Shown one piece after another: positions 1 through 5,876 of a DNA stretch of 9,093 nt (its first letter is position 1; the number at the start of each line of letters is the position of its first letter). Origin of the DNA: Candidatus Egerieousia excrementavium. Its GTDB lineage: Bacteria > Bacteroidota > Bacteroidia > Bacteroidales > UBA932. Under the pieces are notes generated by a model, which did not search any database, was not told the DNA's origin, and saw only the letters and a list, made by a program, of their open reading frames with translations. Position numbers and translations under genes: made by a program. Where the stretch lies: positions 1-9,093 of the forward strand of contig JADINB010000027.1 in the NCBI GenBank assembly GCA_017694275.1, written 5' to 3'.

Positions 1-90
1 AGGAAACAAGCAGCACAGAAAGAACATAATCACACGTGTCATTACTTTTGCGATTAGAGCTTTCCCCATGTTAGAGTCTACGTATCTCAT
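1..90 (-). CDS. N-terminal fragment of an exported protein (partial, runs off the left edge)
   Basis: Only the first 30 codons are in the window, read leftward from an ATG at 90; there is no stop before the edge. A second in-frame ATG lies at 69. The start at 90 is preferred because a purine-rich GGGGAGAT (104-111 on the minus strand) sits about 14 nt upstream of it. The translation has a short polar stretch, basic residues (GKALIAKVMTR) and then a hydrophobic run (VIMFFLCCLFP), the shape of an N-terminal signal peptide. The protein is therefore probably exported to the periplasm or outer membrane. A SusC/TonB-dependent receptor or a lipoprotein would fit this phylum, but nothing visible decides the family. 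It is preceded by a good Bacteroidetes promoter at 136-166. That it is a real gene is moderately likely; its function is unknown. Confidence 0.5.
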   Translation of the reverse strand, partial: MRYVDSNMGKALIAKVMTRVIMFFLCCLFP

Positions 91-135
91 CAATTTTTAT
101 TTTATCTCCCCTATCGGATAAATACTAAGACTCCG

Positions 136-166
136 CAAAAATAGAGACATTTTTAGAACCGACAAA
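136..166 (-). promoter_or_regulatory. Bacteroidetes-type promoter (-33/-7) for the left-edge gene
   Basis: Read on the minus strand, TTTG (163-166) is followed after exactly 19 bases by TATTTTTG (136-143). This fits the Bacteroidetes primary sigma factor consensus TTTG-N19..21-TAnnTTTG. Transcription would start near 129-131, leaving a leader of about 40 nt before the ATG at 90. It is the best two-box promoter match in the window. Confidence 0.65.
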
Positions 167-411
167 AGAAAACTGATAAAAAAACGCCTCATTTTGTAGA
201 AAAAACATTTATAGGTTTTAAAAAGATTCTTCTAACTGCACATATTACGGATTAATAAAACAGGAGTGGTACAGAAAAGAACATGCAATGAAAAGAAAGA
301 GAAACACCACACGGCAATGCAGACTGCCTCCGCACAACCCGCAGAAACCGCTCTCCTGCCAAGTTCTTTCCGCAGGCGTGAGATGTTCTTTCGGCAAAAG
401 AGCCGACTTCT
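167..411. other. Intergenic stretch without a recognisable gene, left of the insertion sequence
   Basis: Short open frames exist on both strands (for example 266-454 plus, 252-437 minus), but their translations are Arg/Ser/Lys-rich with no domain, and both run into the insertion sequence. The part nearest the promoter is AT-rich. The part from about 300 to 411 is GC-richer and holds a near-direct repeat: GTTCTTTC followed by CGCA (363-374) or GGCA (385-396). A weak 5-bp stem (391-395 with 402-406) has no T-run. Nothing here resembles the missing start of the thioesterase on the other side of the insertion sequence. I see no promoter, RNA gene or terminator that I can support. Confidence 0.4.
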
Positions 412-424
412 CCTGACTTCGTCA
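412..424 (+). repeat. Left terminal inverted repeat of the insertion sequence
   Basis: CCTGACTTCGTCA pairs perfectly with the complement of 2069-2081; the match stops on both sides (411 versus 2082, 425 versus 2068). The transposase stop codon (TGA, 422-424 on the minus strand) is made from its innermost three bases. The core TGAC-TTC-GTCA is itself a small imperfect palindrome. Confidence 0.8.
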
Positions 425-1978
425 ATGCGTCACCCAAAAATCGTCCTCAAATAATGGTGCGATTCGCTTGTGCCGCTCCATAATCATAGTTTTACGGATC
501 ACCTTCCTGTTCAGCGGCAGTCTAATTTCGACAGTCGTGACGGTCTTGGCCATCGCGAGCACTTTGTCGACGCTCATGTTTATGTTAGAGAGCTTGAGCA
601 GCCGCTCCAGTTCCTTGTAGACTTTCAAGGCGACGAAGCAGATGCACACATGGGCATCTATCCTGCGCCGCGTGAAGTGGAACATGGGACGCACCTCTAT
701 CTTCGACTTGGCTATGCGGAACGCGCGTTCCACATTCCAGAGATTGTGATAGGCGGCATAGACGGCATCTGTCGGGATGTCAGTGTTGGTCAGATAGCCT
801 TTCAGCCCGTCCCATTTGGCGTCCTCCCTGACTTTGTCGTAATTGATGGCCACGGCGGCATCTCCCTTCAGGTCAAGGAACTTGTTGTAGCCGCGCTTGT
901 TGAAGTTCTCCTTTGTGAGCCTGCCGCTCACGTATGCCTTCTCAAGACGGCGTACGCCCTTTTCGCGGTTATGGGCATCCTTCTTCGCCCTATCATCGGT
1001 ATAGCCCACCAGCAGCCTGCGGTCTTCCCCCTTGTCATACTCCGCCATCGCCCGGTCCACCTTGGGCTGTTCAAATATCCACGATTTGACTTTCCCGCTC
1101 TCGGATTTTATCCGCGCCCCGACGATATACTTGTATCCCAGCCTCTCCATCTCCGTGATGTTGTCGTTGGTCATTAACCCCGAATCCGCAACGACGATAA
1201 AGTCGTGAAGGTCGTATTCCCTGACGAACTGCTGTACGACAGGAAGCATCGTATGCCCCTCGTATTTGTTGCCCTCGTGGATGCAGTAGGCCAACGGATA
1301 GCCCTCAAGACTGACAAGCAGCCCGAGTATGACCTGCGGATTCCTGTGGCGCCCCTCCTTCGAGAATCCGGTCCTGCGCAGGTCGTCCTCCCTGTCCGCC
1401 TCAAAGTACAGGGTGGTCACGTCATAGAACAGCAGCCCGATATTGCCGCCGAACAGCTCAAGCGTATGCCTTACGTTGATCTCCTGCACCAGACGGTGCT
1501 GAATGTCCCCCAGCTTGTCAAGGTAGCGGTATATCCTGGACAGGTCCACATCTTCATCAAAATGGTTCTTCAGATACTCGACCGTGGCGGCCTTGCTCGC
1601 CGGATATGAAAGGCGGGCCTTTACCAGCTGACGGAAAACCGTATCTTCTATGCGGTTGAATCCGACCTTGTCAAAGACTCGGTCAAGGATTATGTCCGAG
1701 CCGTTGATCAGTATGTTGCTGATGTTGGACAGCACTCCTTCCGTGACCGCCAGCTCGTCTTCGCACGCCCTGCGTTCATCTCCGAACAGGTCGAGGCGGG
1801 GATGTCGTCGCTCCTGCTCCCTGTCTATCCACTCCTTGCCCTTTCGTACCAGTTCAGCCACTTCCGACTCGTCAGAACTCACGCCGATTGTGATCAGCTC
1901 CCTGAATCTTCCTCCCTGCTTTTCTGCAACGATGACACTTGTCGTACCTGAGCGGTTCTTCTTTTTACGGACAAACAT
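422..1978 (-). CDS. IS1634-family DDE transposase, intact
   Basis: A 518-residue transposase that would catalyse cut-and-paste movement of the surrounding element. The N-terminal part (about 1-60) starts MFVRKKKNRSGTTS, the usual opening of this family. The catalytic core is of the DDE_Tnp_1 (IS4-like) type. Candidate catalytic residues are D186 in YDVTTLYFEAD, D265 in VVADSGL and E417 in WNVERAFR, the last within the Y-x2-R-x3-E-x6-K-like signature common to IS4-related enzymes. The stretch RRTGFSKEGRHRNPQ (about 201-215) is also typical. An in-frame ATG at 1999 lies inside a hairpin and would add MTQAIFV; the ATG at 1978 is preferred because the family begins at MFVRKKK. No frameshift or internal stop is present. 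The gene ends inside the left terminal repeat. A long plus-strand frame opposite it (470-1177) is a shadow of its GC-rich codons. Confidence 0.92.
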   Translation of the reverse strand: MFVRKKKNRSGTTSVIVAEKQGGRFRELITIGVSSDESEVAELVRKGKEWIDREQERRHPRLDLFGDERRACEDELAVTEGVLSNISNILINGSDIILDRVFDKVGFNRIEDTVFRQLVKARLSYPASKAATVEYLKNHFDEDVDLSRIYRYLDKLGDIQHRLVQEINVRHTLELFGGNIGLLFYDVTTLYFEADREDDLRRTGFSKEGRHRNPQVILGLLVSLEGYPLAYCIHEGNKYEGHTMLPVVQQFVREYDLHDFIVVADSGLMTNDNITEMERLGYKYIVGARIKSESGKVKSWIFEQPKVDRAMAEYDKGEDRRLLVGYTDDRAKKDAHNREKGVRRLEKAYVSGRLTKENFNKRGYNKFLDLKGDAAVAINYDKVREDAKWDGLKGYLTNTDIPTDAVYAAYHNLWNVERAFRIAKSKIEVRPMFHFTRRRIDAHVCICFVALKVYKELERLLKLSNINMSVDKVLAMAKTVTTVEIRLPLNRKVIRKTMIMERHKRIAPLFEDDFWVTH

Positions 1979-1990
1979 GACAAAAATAGC

Positions 1991-2018
1991 TTGCGTCACC
2001 CAAAATCGGGTGACGCAA
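1991..2018 (-). promoter_or_regulatory. Hairpin in front of the transposase start (candidate block to read-through expression)
   Basis: A perfect 11-bp inverted repeat (TTGCGTCACCC at 1991-2001, complement at 2008-2018) surrounds a 6-base loop. It ends 12 bases before the preferred transposase ATG at 1978. A transcript entering from outside the right end would contain both arms. A transcript from the candidate -7 box at 2016-2023 would start near 2010 and lack most of the first arm. This is the arrangement by which IS10 and IS50 mute transposase translation from impinging transcripts; its operation here is inference. Confidence 0.55.
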
Positions 2019-2023
2019 AATTA
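2016..2023 (-). promoter_or_regulatory. Candidate -7 element for the transposase
   Basis: TAATTTTG on the minus strand fits TAnnTTTG. It lies in an AT-rich leader between the right terminal repeat and the gene. No TTTG is found 19-21 bases upstream, so the -33 half is missing or weak, which would suit a poorly expressed transposase. A second match (TATTTTTG, 1981-1988) is too close to the ATG to act as this gene's promoter. Confidence 0.4.
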
Positions 2024-2068
2024 CAAAATATTGAATAATAAATAATTATAAATTCAACAAAATTTGAG

Positions 2069-2081
2069 TGACGAAGTCAGG
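2069..2081 (-). repeat. Right terminal inverted repeat of the insertion sequence
   Basis: TGACGAAGTCAGG is the exact complement of the left end at 412-424. The thioesterase reading frame resumes directly at its outer edge. Confidence 0.8.
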
Positions 2082-2440
2082 TGCGGCTTGTGGAGGTAAG
2101 GGCAGGTTATGCCAGAGCGCAGATGGTTGTGGGCAAGGAACATCTCAATGCAGGAGGCGTTTGTCAGGGAGGTGCCTTGTTTACTCTTGCAGATCTTGCT
2201 GCAGCGGCTGTCATGAACAGTCATAACAGGCTTACATTCAGTATTGGAAGTTCCATGTCGTTTATAAAAAGCGCTGTAGTGGGAGAGTTGCTGACAGCAG
2301 AAGCGACAGAGATTTGCGACCACAGGAAAATCTCCTGTTGTGAAGTGAAAATATACAACGGCAAAGGGGAAATAGTATGTGCCTTTTCAGGAACCGGATA
2401 CCGTAAGGACCAGCCGCTAGATTTCGCTTCTGAAGCATAA
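2081..2440 (+). pseudogene. PaaI-family hotdog thioesterase, N-terminus cut off by the insertion sequence
   Basis: The 119 codons left encode most of a PaaI-type acyl-CoA thioesterase (hotdog fold, normally about 135-145 residues in Bacteroidetes). Signature parts are KEHLNAGGVCQGGALFTLADLA (about 19-40), with the family's active-site Asp in TLAD (D38 counting from 2081) and the Asn/Gly loop before it. The end, FSGTGYRKDQPLDF, is also typical. Homologues begin about 20 residues earlier with a helix leading into 'G-x-RLVEV'. Here 'RLVEV' starts right at the end of the element and a TGA (2069-2071) closes the frame upstream. A GTG at 2081 is the only nearby start, and it has no ribosome binding site. 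The missing codons are not at the left end of the element. The gene may therefore be dead, or expressed as a shortened protein from an IS-borne promoter. Its 3' end overlaps the convergent comM gene by 24 bp. Confidence 0.75.
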
Positions 2441-3970
2441 TGCTCCGGCAATGTGTTCTGCTTCAATGTTGGTAGATTGAGACAAGTCTGCAATGGTGCG
2501 GGCTATCTTTATGATTCTCGTATATGAGCGCATGGAAAGCGACTGGCGCTCCATTATCTGTTTAAGCAATTTCTCTTCCTGCTTTCCAAGGGGGCAATAT
2601 TTGGCAATCAGGTTTGCAGGTAGCCTGCTGTTGGTCGTGAACTTTTCGCCTGAATAGCGTTCATGCTGTATCATGCGAGCCTTTTCTACTCTTTTTGCAA
2701 TGTCGGCGCTTCGCTCCGACAGTTTCCCGCCCTTTATTTCCCTTACCGGAACAGGCTGCAGATTTATCTGAATGTCGATTCTGTCAAGAATAGGACCGGA
2801 AATTTTTGACTGATATTTCCGTATGGCCGAAGAACTGCATGTGCACCTGCCTCCAGGCGTATTGTAATATCCGCACGGACAGGGATTCATGGCGGCAACA
2901 AGCGTAAAGGCGCATGGGTATGTAACTTTCTTCTTGACACGGCTTATCTGCACGAATCCATCTTCCATAGGCTGGCGGAGAACCTCAATCGAATGGCGCG
3001 GGAATTCCGTAAACTCATCGAGAAACAGAACCCCGTTGTGGGCAAGAGAAATTTCACCGGGCATGGCATTGCTGCCCCCTCCGATTAACGAAGTTGTGCT
3101 TGCGGTATGATGAGGAGCCCTGAACGGCCGTTCTCTAAGGAGTCCTGACCCGCCTTTGAGCATTCCTGCAACAGAGTGGATTTTACTGGTCGTAACAGCC
3201 TCTTCCTTGAGCATTGGCGGCATAATGCTGCTCAGGGAGCGGGCAAGCAATGTCTTTCCGCAACCGGGGCTGCCCGACAACAGAATGTTATGCCCCCCTG
3301 CCGCCGCAATCTCGAGCCCGCGCTTTGCAACATCTTGCCCTTTTATGTAGGCAAAGTCGTTGTCATACAGCTCCAGTGTCTCACTATTGCTTTTGTATGG
3401 CATTTTGCGGCAAAGGTGTTTTTCTGCCTGCTTGTCATTTTCGAGAATCTCAATCACCCCTTCGATATTGTCTGCCCAGAAAATGTCTATGTCATCTATT
3501 TCAATGCATTCCATGGCGGTCTGACGTGGAAAGATGCAGGCATTGAACCCCATCTGCCTTGCAGAGGCGGCAATTGCCAGAGCTCCCTGAAAGTCGCGCA
3601 AAGAACCGTCAAGCGCAAGCTCTCCCATAATAATATAGCCTGAAAGTTTCCGTTCGATATAGATTTCTGTCTGCCCGTCCTGCCGTACAATCTGCCCGGA
3701 TGCATACAGCAGACCGACAGCTATTGCCAGGTCAAAGGCAGAACCCTCTTTCTTTATGTTGGCCGGAGCCATGTTTACAAGAATCCTTTTGCCGGGTATC
3801 TTGAACCCATAATGGCCAAGCGCACCTGAAATGCGTTGGAGACTCTCCTTTACGGCAACATCCGGCAACCCCACAAGATTGAAGGAAACTCCAGGGGTTA
3901 TATCTACCTCTACAGTAACGGTAATGGCATCTATTCCGTTACAACTCGCACAATAGACCCTGCAGAACAT
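2417..3970 (-). CDS. comM: ComM/YifB-family AAA+ ATPase (Mg-chelatase-like)
   Basis: A 517-residue YifB/ComM protein. In Vibrio cholerae, ComM is a hexameric helicase that promotes branch migration during natural transformation; most bacteria carrying it are not known to be competent, and its role here is unproven. The order is an N-terminal ChlI-like domain (about 1-180, with GVSFNLVGLPDVAVKESLQR near 27-46), an AAA+ core and a C-terminal domain. Walker A is GSPGCGKT (233-240), Walker B GVLFLDEF (313-320), and a likely arginine finger or sensor lies in ILDRIDI (R397). The family's cysteine pairs (C364, C366, C376, C378; MNPCPCG...RCTC) are intact. The frame is open to 4012, but homologues begin at the equivalent of MFCRVYCASCNGID, so the ATG at 3970 is chosen. 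It lies 81 bp after the phosphoesterase stop, with no convincing promoter between, so it is probably the last gene of that operon. Confidence 0.93.
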   Translation of the reverse strand: MFCRVYCASCNGIDAITVTVEVDITPGVSFNLVGLPDVAVKESLQRISGALGHYGFKIPGKRILVNMAPANIKKEGSAFDLAIAVGLLYASGQIVRQDGQTEIYIERKLSGYIIMGELALDGSLRDFQGALAIAASARQMGFNACIFPRQTAMECIEIDDIDIFWADNIEGVIEILENDKQAEKHLCRKMPYKSNSETLELYDNDFAYIKGQDVAKRGLEIAAAGGHNILLSGSPGCGKTLLARSLSSIMPPMLKEEAVTTSKIHSVAGMLKGGSGLLRERPFRAPHHTASTTSLIGGGSNAMPGEISLAHNGVLFLDEFTEFPRHSIEVLRQPMEDGFVQISRVKKKVTYPCAFTLVAAMNPCPCGYYNTPGGRCTCSSSAIRKYQSKISGPILDRIDIQINLQPVPVREIKGGKLSERSADIAKRVEKARMIQHERYSGEKFTTNSRLPANLIAKYCPLGKQEEKLLKQIMERQSLSMRSYTRIIKIARTIADLSQSTNIEAEHIAGALCFRSEI

Positions 3971-4051
3971 AGGTTTGATTTTTTTTGCGTAAAGTAACGG
4001 CATAAAAATCAAACTGCCCAGTGTGAAAATATCAAATACCGGATTTTAAAA

Positions 4052-4564
4052 TTATTCGACGGCGTGCATGATGGATTTTGGCCATTCTCCAACTTCCATT
4101 TCCTTTACAGTACCGTTTTCTATCTTGAACCTGAGTGCGGTACGCAGCGTGTGCATTCCCATGATTCCCGCCGCGCCTGGATTCATTACCAGCATGTTGA
4201 ACTTCTTGTCGTTCATTACCCTCAGTATATGTGAATGTCCGCAGACAAAAATGTCTGGCTGCAGGGCATATATCAACTGAAGTGCCTTGTAGTCGTATCT
4301 GAAAGGATATCCTCCGATATGCATCATGAGAATTTTCATTCCTTCAATGGTGAAGGACTGTGTGTATGGCTGGCAGCGGCGTATTGTCTGGTCATCGCAA
4401 TTTCCGTATACTCCGACCAGAGGCTTGAAACTTGCAATTGCATCCATGGTCTGCACGTTGCCAAAGTCTCCGGCATGCCATATCTGGTCTACCGGTTGCA
4501 GGAACTCCCTTACACGCTCGTCGAAAACACCGTGCGTATCAGATATCAGCCCTATGTAAGCCAC
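4052..4564 (-). CDS. YfcE/MJ0936-type metallophosphoesterase
   Basis: A 170-residue soluble calcineurin-like phosphoesterase of the YfcE family: small dimetal (usually Mn) phosphodiesterases with an unsettled physiological substrate. All metal-site motifs are visible: SDTHG (D9, H11), AGDF (D33), GNCDD (N55), MHIGG (H82) and CGHSH (H110, H112). The HIGG form replaces the more common HGH. The length is normal for the family. The start is GTG at 4564, four bases after the stop of the upstream membrane acyltransferase gene; no alternative in-frame ATG precedes the conserved SDTHG, so the GTG is well supported. The tight spacing suggests translational coupling. The native substrate cannot be read from the sequence. 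Confidence 0.92.
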   Translation of the reverse strand: MAYIGLISDTHGVFDERVREFLQPVDQIWHAGDFGNVQTMDAIASFKPLVGVYGNCDDQTIRRCQPYTQSFTIEGMKILMMHIGGYPFRYDYKALQLIYALQPDIFVCGHSHILRVMNDKKFNMLVMNPGAAGIMGMHTLRTALRFKIENGTVKEMEVGEWPKSIMHAVE

Positions 4565-4568
4565 CTTG

Positions 4569-5786
4569 TTACAGTTTTATCACTATTTTCTTCCTGTACA
4601 GCCACATGGCCATTAGAGTGAATATGGCAACATATATAAGGGCGTAAATGAGCGAAGAAACCCTGTTGCTCTCACCCACAATACCTACACAGATATTCTG
4701 ATAGAACCAGCTCGAAGCGTTCCATACCTTTTCGTGAACCTCCCCGTTCTGTACAACCTCCGTTGTCCATCTTATGATTCTTCCAAAGACCTTGGCAAAG
4801 ACTCCGGCCATTACGAAGGCAAAGAGCGGATTCATGCCGAGCGCCTTGAAAGGCGTGAAGAATCTCTCTTTCCCCTTTATGTCTATGAAGTATATGAAGA
4901 AAGCCAGCATCATTATGCACCATCCTCCGGCATAAAGTACGTATGAACCTGTCCACAAGGCTTTGATTATTGGGTACCAGATGCTGAGTACAAGGCCGCC
5001 TGCAAGCGATAGCATGCCCGTAGTGTAGAGGAAAGAGACAGTGTCTATCTTGCTTTGGCTAGTACGGATTTTGTTTCCTATCAGAAATCCGAACAGAACC
5101 GTACATGCTCCGGAAAGTGTTCCGAGCAGCCCTTCAGGATCAAACGCTATTCCATATCCGTGATATACGTGGCTCTCTCCTACAAGTGCAATGTCGATGG
5201 CTCCGGAACCCTGGCCTGCAAGCGAGAGGGCACCTTTGGCCCCGTTTGCAAATTCTGCGGAACTGTCGCCGATCAGTAAAAGGATTACCCAGTGCAACGC
5301 CATGAGCAGGGTCATGGCTGGAACAATCCGTCTGGGCCTCTGGAGCCAAAGCGCGACAAGGCCTCCGACCACATAGCACATGGCAATTCTCTGAAGTACC
5401 CCGAATATCCTTATGTGCCCCAGATAATTCATATAGTTTTCGCCGAACGTGAGTTGTGGATCAGGCGATGTGGGGTAGAAGGGGAAAGCATTCAGCCCCA
5501 ATCCCACCAGAAATATGAGCACTCCTCTCTTGAGCAATTTCTTTACGCTCGCCTTGTTGAGCGATTCGTTGTATTTTGCAAAGGAAAAGGCCATTGCCGC
5601 TCCTACAACAAAGAGGAAAAACGGGAAGACAAGATCTGTGGGGGTGCATCCGGCCCATTTGGCGTGGGCCAGGGGAGGAAATATGTGAGACCAGGATCCG
5701 GGATTGTTTACCAGTATCATGCCTGCGACAGTCATGCCTCTGAGTACGTCCAGAGCGACATACCTTGTAGTTTTGATTTCTGCCAT
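4569..5786 (-). CDS. DUF5009 / HGSNAT-NagX-like membrane acyltransferase
   Basis: A 405-residue polytopic membrane protein with about ten hydrophobic segments. The opening RYVALDVLRGMTVAGMILVNN followed by PLAHAKWAGCTPTDLVFPFFLF is the signature of the heparan-alpha-glucosaminide N-acetyltransferase catalytic family (DUF1624/DUF5009). In the lysosomal enzyme the active-site histidine lies in the equivalent 'KHASWNGL'; H41 here aligns with it. Family knowledge predicts transfer of an acetyl group from cytoplasmic acetyl-CoA across the inner membrane to an amino sugar on the outer face. The bacterial substrate is not established, and no amino-sugar genes are adjacent. FDPEGLLGTLS (about 215-225) is a second conserved block. 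The frame stays open to 5945, but the ATG at 5786 matches the family start and lies just downstream of a -7 element at 5817-5824; the longer form would overlap rsmE. It heads an operon with the phosphoesterase and probably comM. Confidence 0.9.
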   Translation of the reverse strand: MAEIKTTRYVALDVLRGMTVAGMILVNNPGSWSHIFPPLAHAKWAGCTPTDLVFPFFLFVVGAAMAFSFAKYNESLNKASVKKLLKRGVLIFLVGLGLNAFPFYPTSPDPQLTFGENYMNYLGHIRIFGVLQRIAMCYVVGGLVALWLQRPRRIVPAMTLLMALHWVILLLIGDSSAEFANGAKGALSLAGQGSGAIDIALVGESHVYHGYGIAFDPEGLLGTLSGACTVLFGFLIGNKIRTSQSKIDTVSFLYTTGMLSLAGGLVLSIWYPIIKALWTGSYVLYAGGWCIMMLAFFIYFIDIKGKERFFTPFKALGMNPLFAFVMAGVFAKVFGRIIRWTTEVVQNGEVHEKVWNASSWFYQNICVGIVGESNRVSSLIYALIYVAIFTLMAMWLYRKKIVIKL

Positions 5787-5816
5787 AATGTTTGCGTTAG
5801 TCGGTTTTTCAGAACA

Positions 5817-5824
5817 CAAAAGTA
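5817..5824 (-). promoter_or_regulatory. -7 element for the acyltransferase-phosphoesterase-comM operon
   Basis: TACTTTTG on the minus strand fits TAnnTTTG and predicts a start near 5811, about 25 nt before the ATG at 5786. The -33 region is T-rich (TTTTTAT) but lacks a clear TTTG. It is divergent from the rsmE element at 5856-5863, with the two -7 boxes 31 bp apart. Confidence 0.5.
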
Positions 5825-5855
5825 ATAAATTTCGGGGTTGGCGTGATAAAAATCC

Positions 5856-5863
5856 TAACTTTG
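5856..5863 (+). promoter_or_regulatory. -7 element for rsmE
   Basis: TAACTTTG is a full TAnnTTTG match. A TTCG at 5831-5834, 21 bases upstream, is a one-mismatch -33 box. The predicted start is near 5868-5870, only about 7-9 nt before the ATG at 5877, giving a very short leader. Confidence 0.55.
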
Positions 5864-5876
5864 CGGCAGATTGGAT

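Larger units (their letters stand above)
412..2081 (-). mobile_element. Complete IS1634-type insertion sequence, about 1.67 kb
   Basis: The element is bounded by perfect 13-bp terminal inverted repeats (CCTGACTTCGTCA at 412-424 and its complement at 2069-2081). It holds one long transposase gene on the minus strand that fills it almost entirely. Its length fits the 1.5-2 kb usual for IS1634 elements. The interior is visibly richer in GC than the AT-rich leader at 2019-2068 and the host DNA to the left, as expected of DNA with a different history. No target-site duplication is seen: the bases outside the left end (ACTTCT) and right end (TGCGGC) do not match. The element abuts a thioesterase gene lacking its N-terminus. 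With an intact transposase and matched ends it looks potentially mobile, or only recently immobile. Confidence 0.85.

Noticed and set aside
391..406. A small stem (TCGGC/GCCGA) as a terminator left of the element
   Set aside because: Only 5 bp, without a following T-run and with no gene ending there.
252..437. A minus-strand frame across the left end of the element
   Set aside because: It begins inside the insertion sequence, has no ribosome binding site and shows no recognisable domain.
266..454. A plus-strand frame starting GTG after AGGA and running into the insertion sequence
   Set aside because: It has a plausible start signal, but the product is low-complexity basic sequence unlike the missing PaaI start, and it ends inside the element.
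470..1177. A 235-codon plus-strand frame opposite the transposase
   Set aside because: It is the shadow of the GC-rich transposase codons. The translation shows no domain, and the opposite strand encodes a complete transposase with its DDE residues.
1205..1609. A second long plus-strand frame inside the insertion sequence
   Set aside because: Same cause: antisense to the conserved catalytic part of the transposase, with no start signal or family resemblance.
1981..1988. TATTTTTG just before the transposase ATG as its promoter
   Set aside because: Transcription would begin within the first codons, and no -33 box is at the right distance.
3971..4051. A promoter between the phosphoesterase and comM
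   Set aside because: TACTTTAC and TATTTG resemble -7 boxes but miss key bases or spacing, and no TTTG lies at 19-21 bases.
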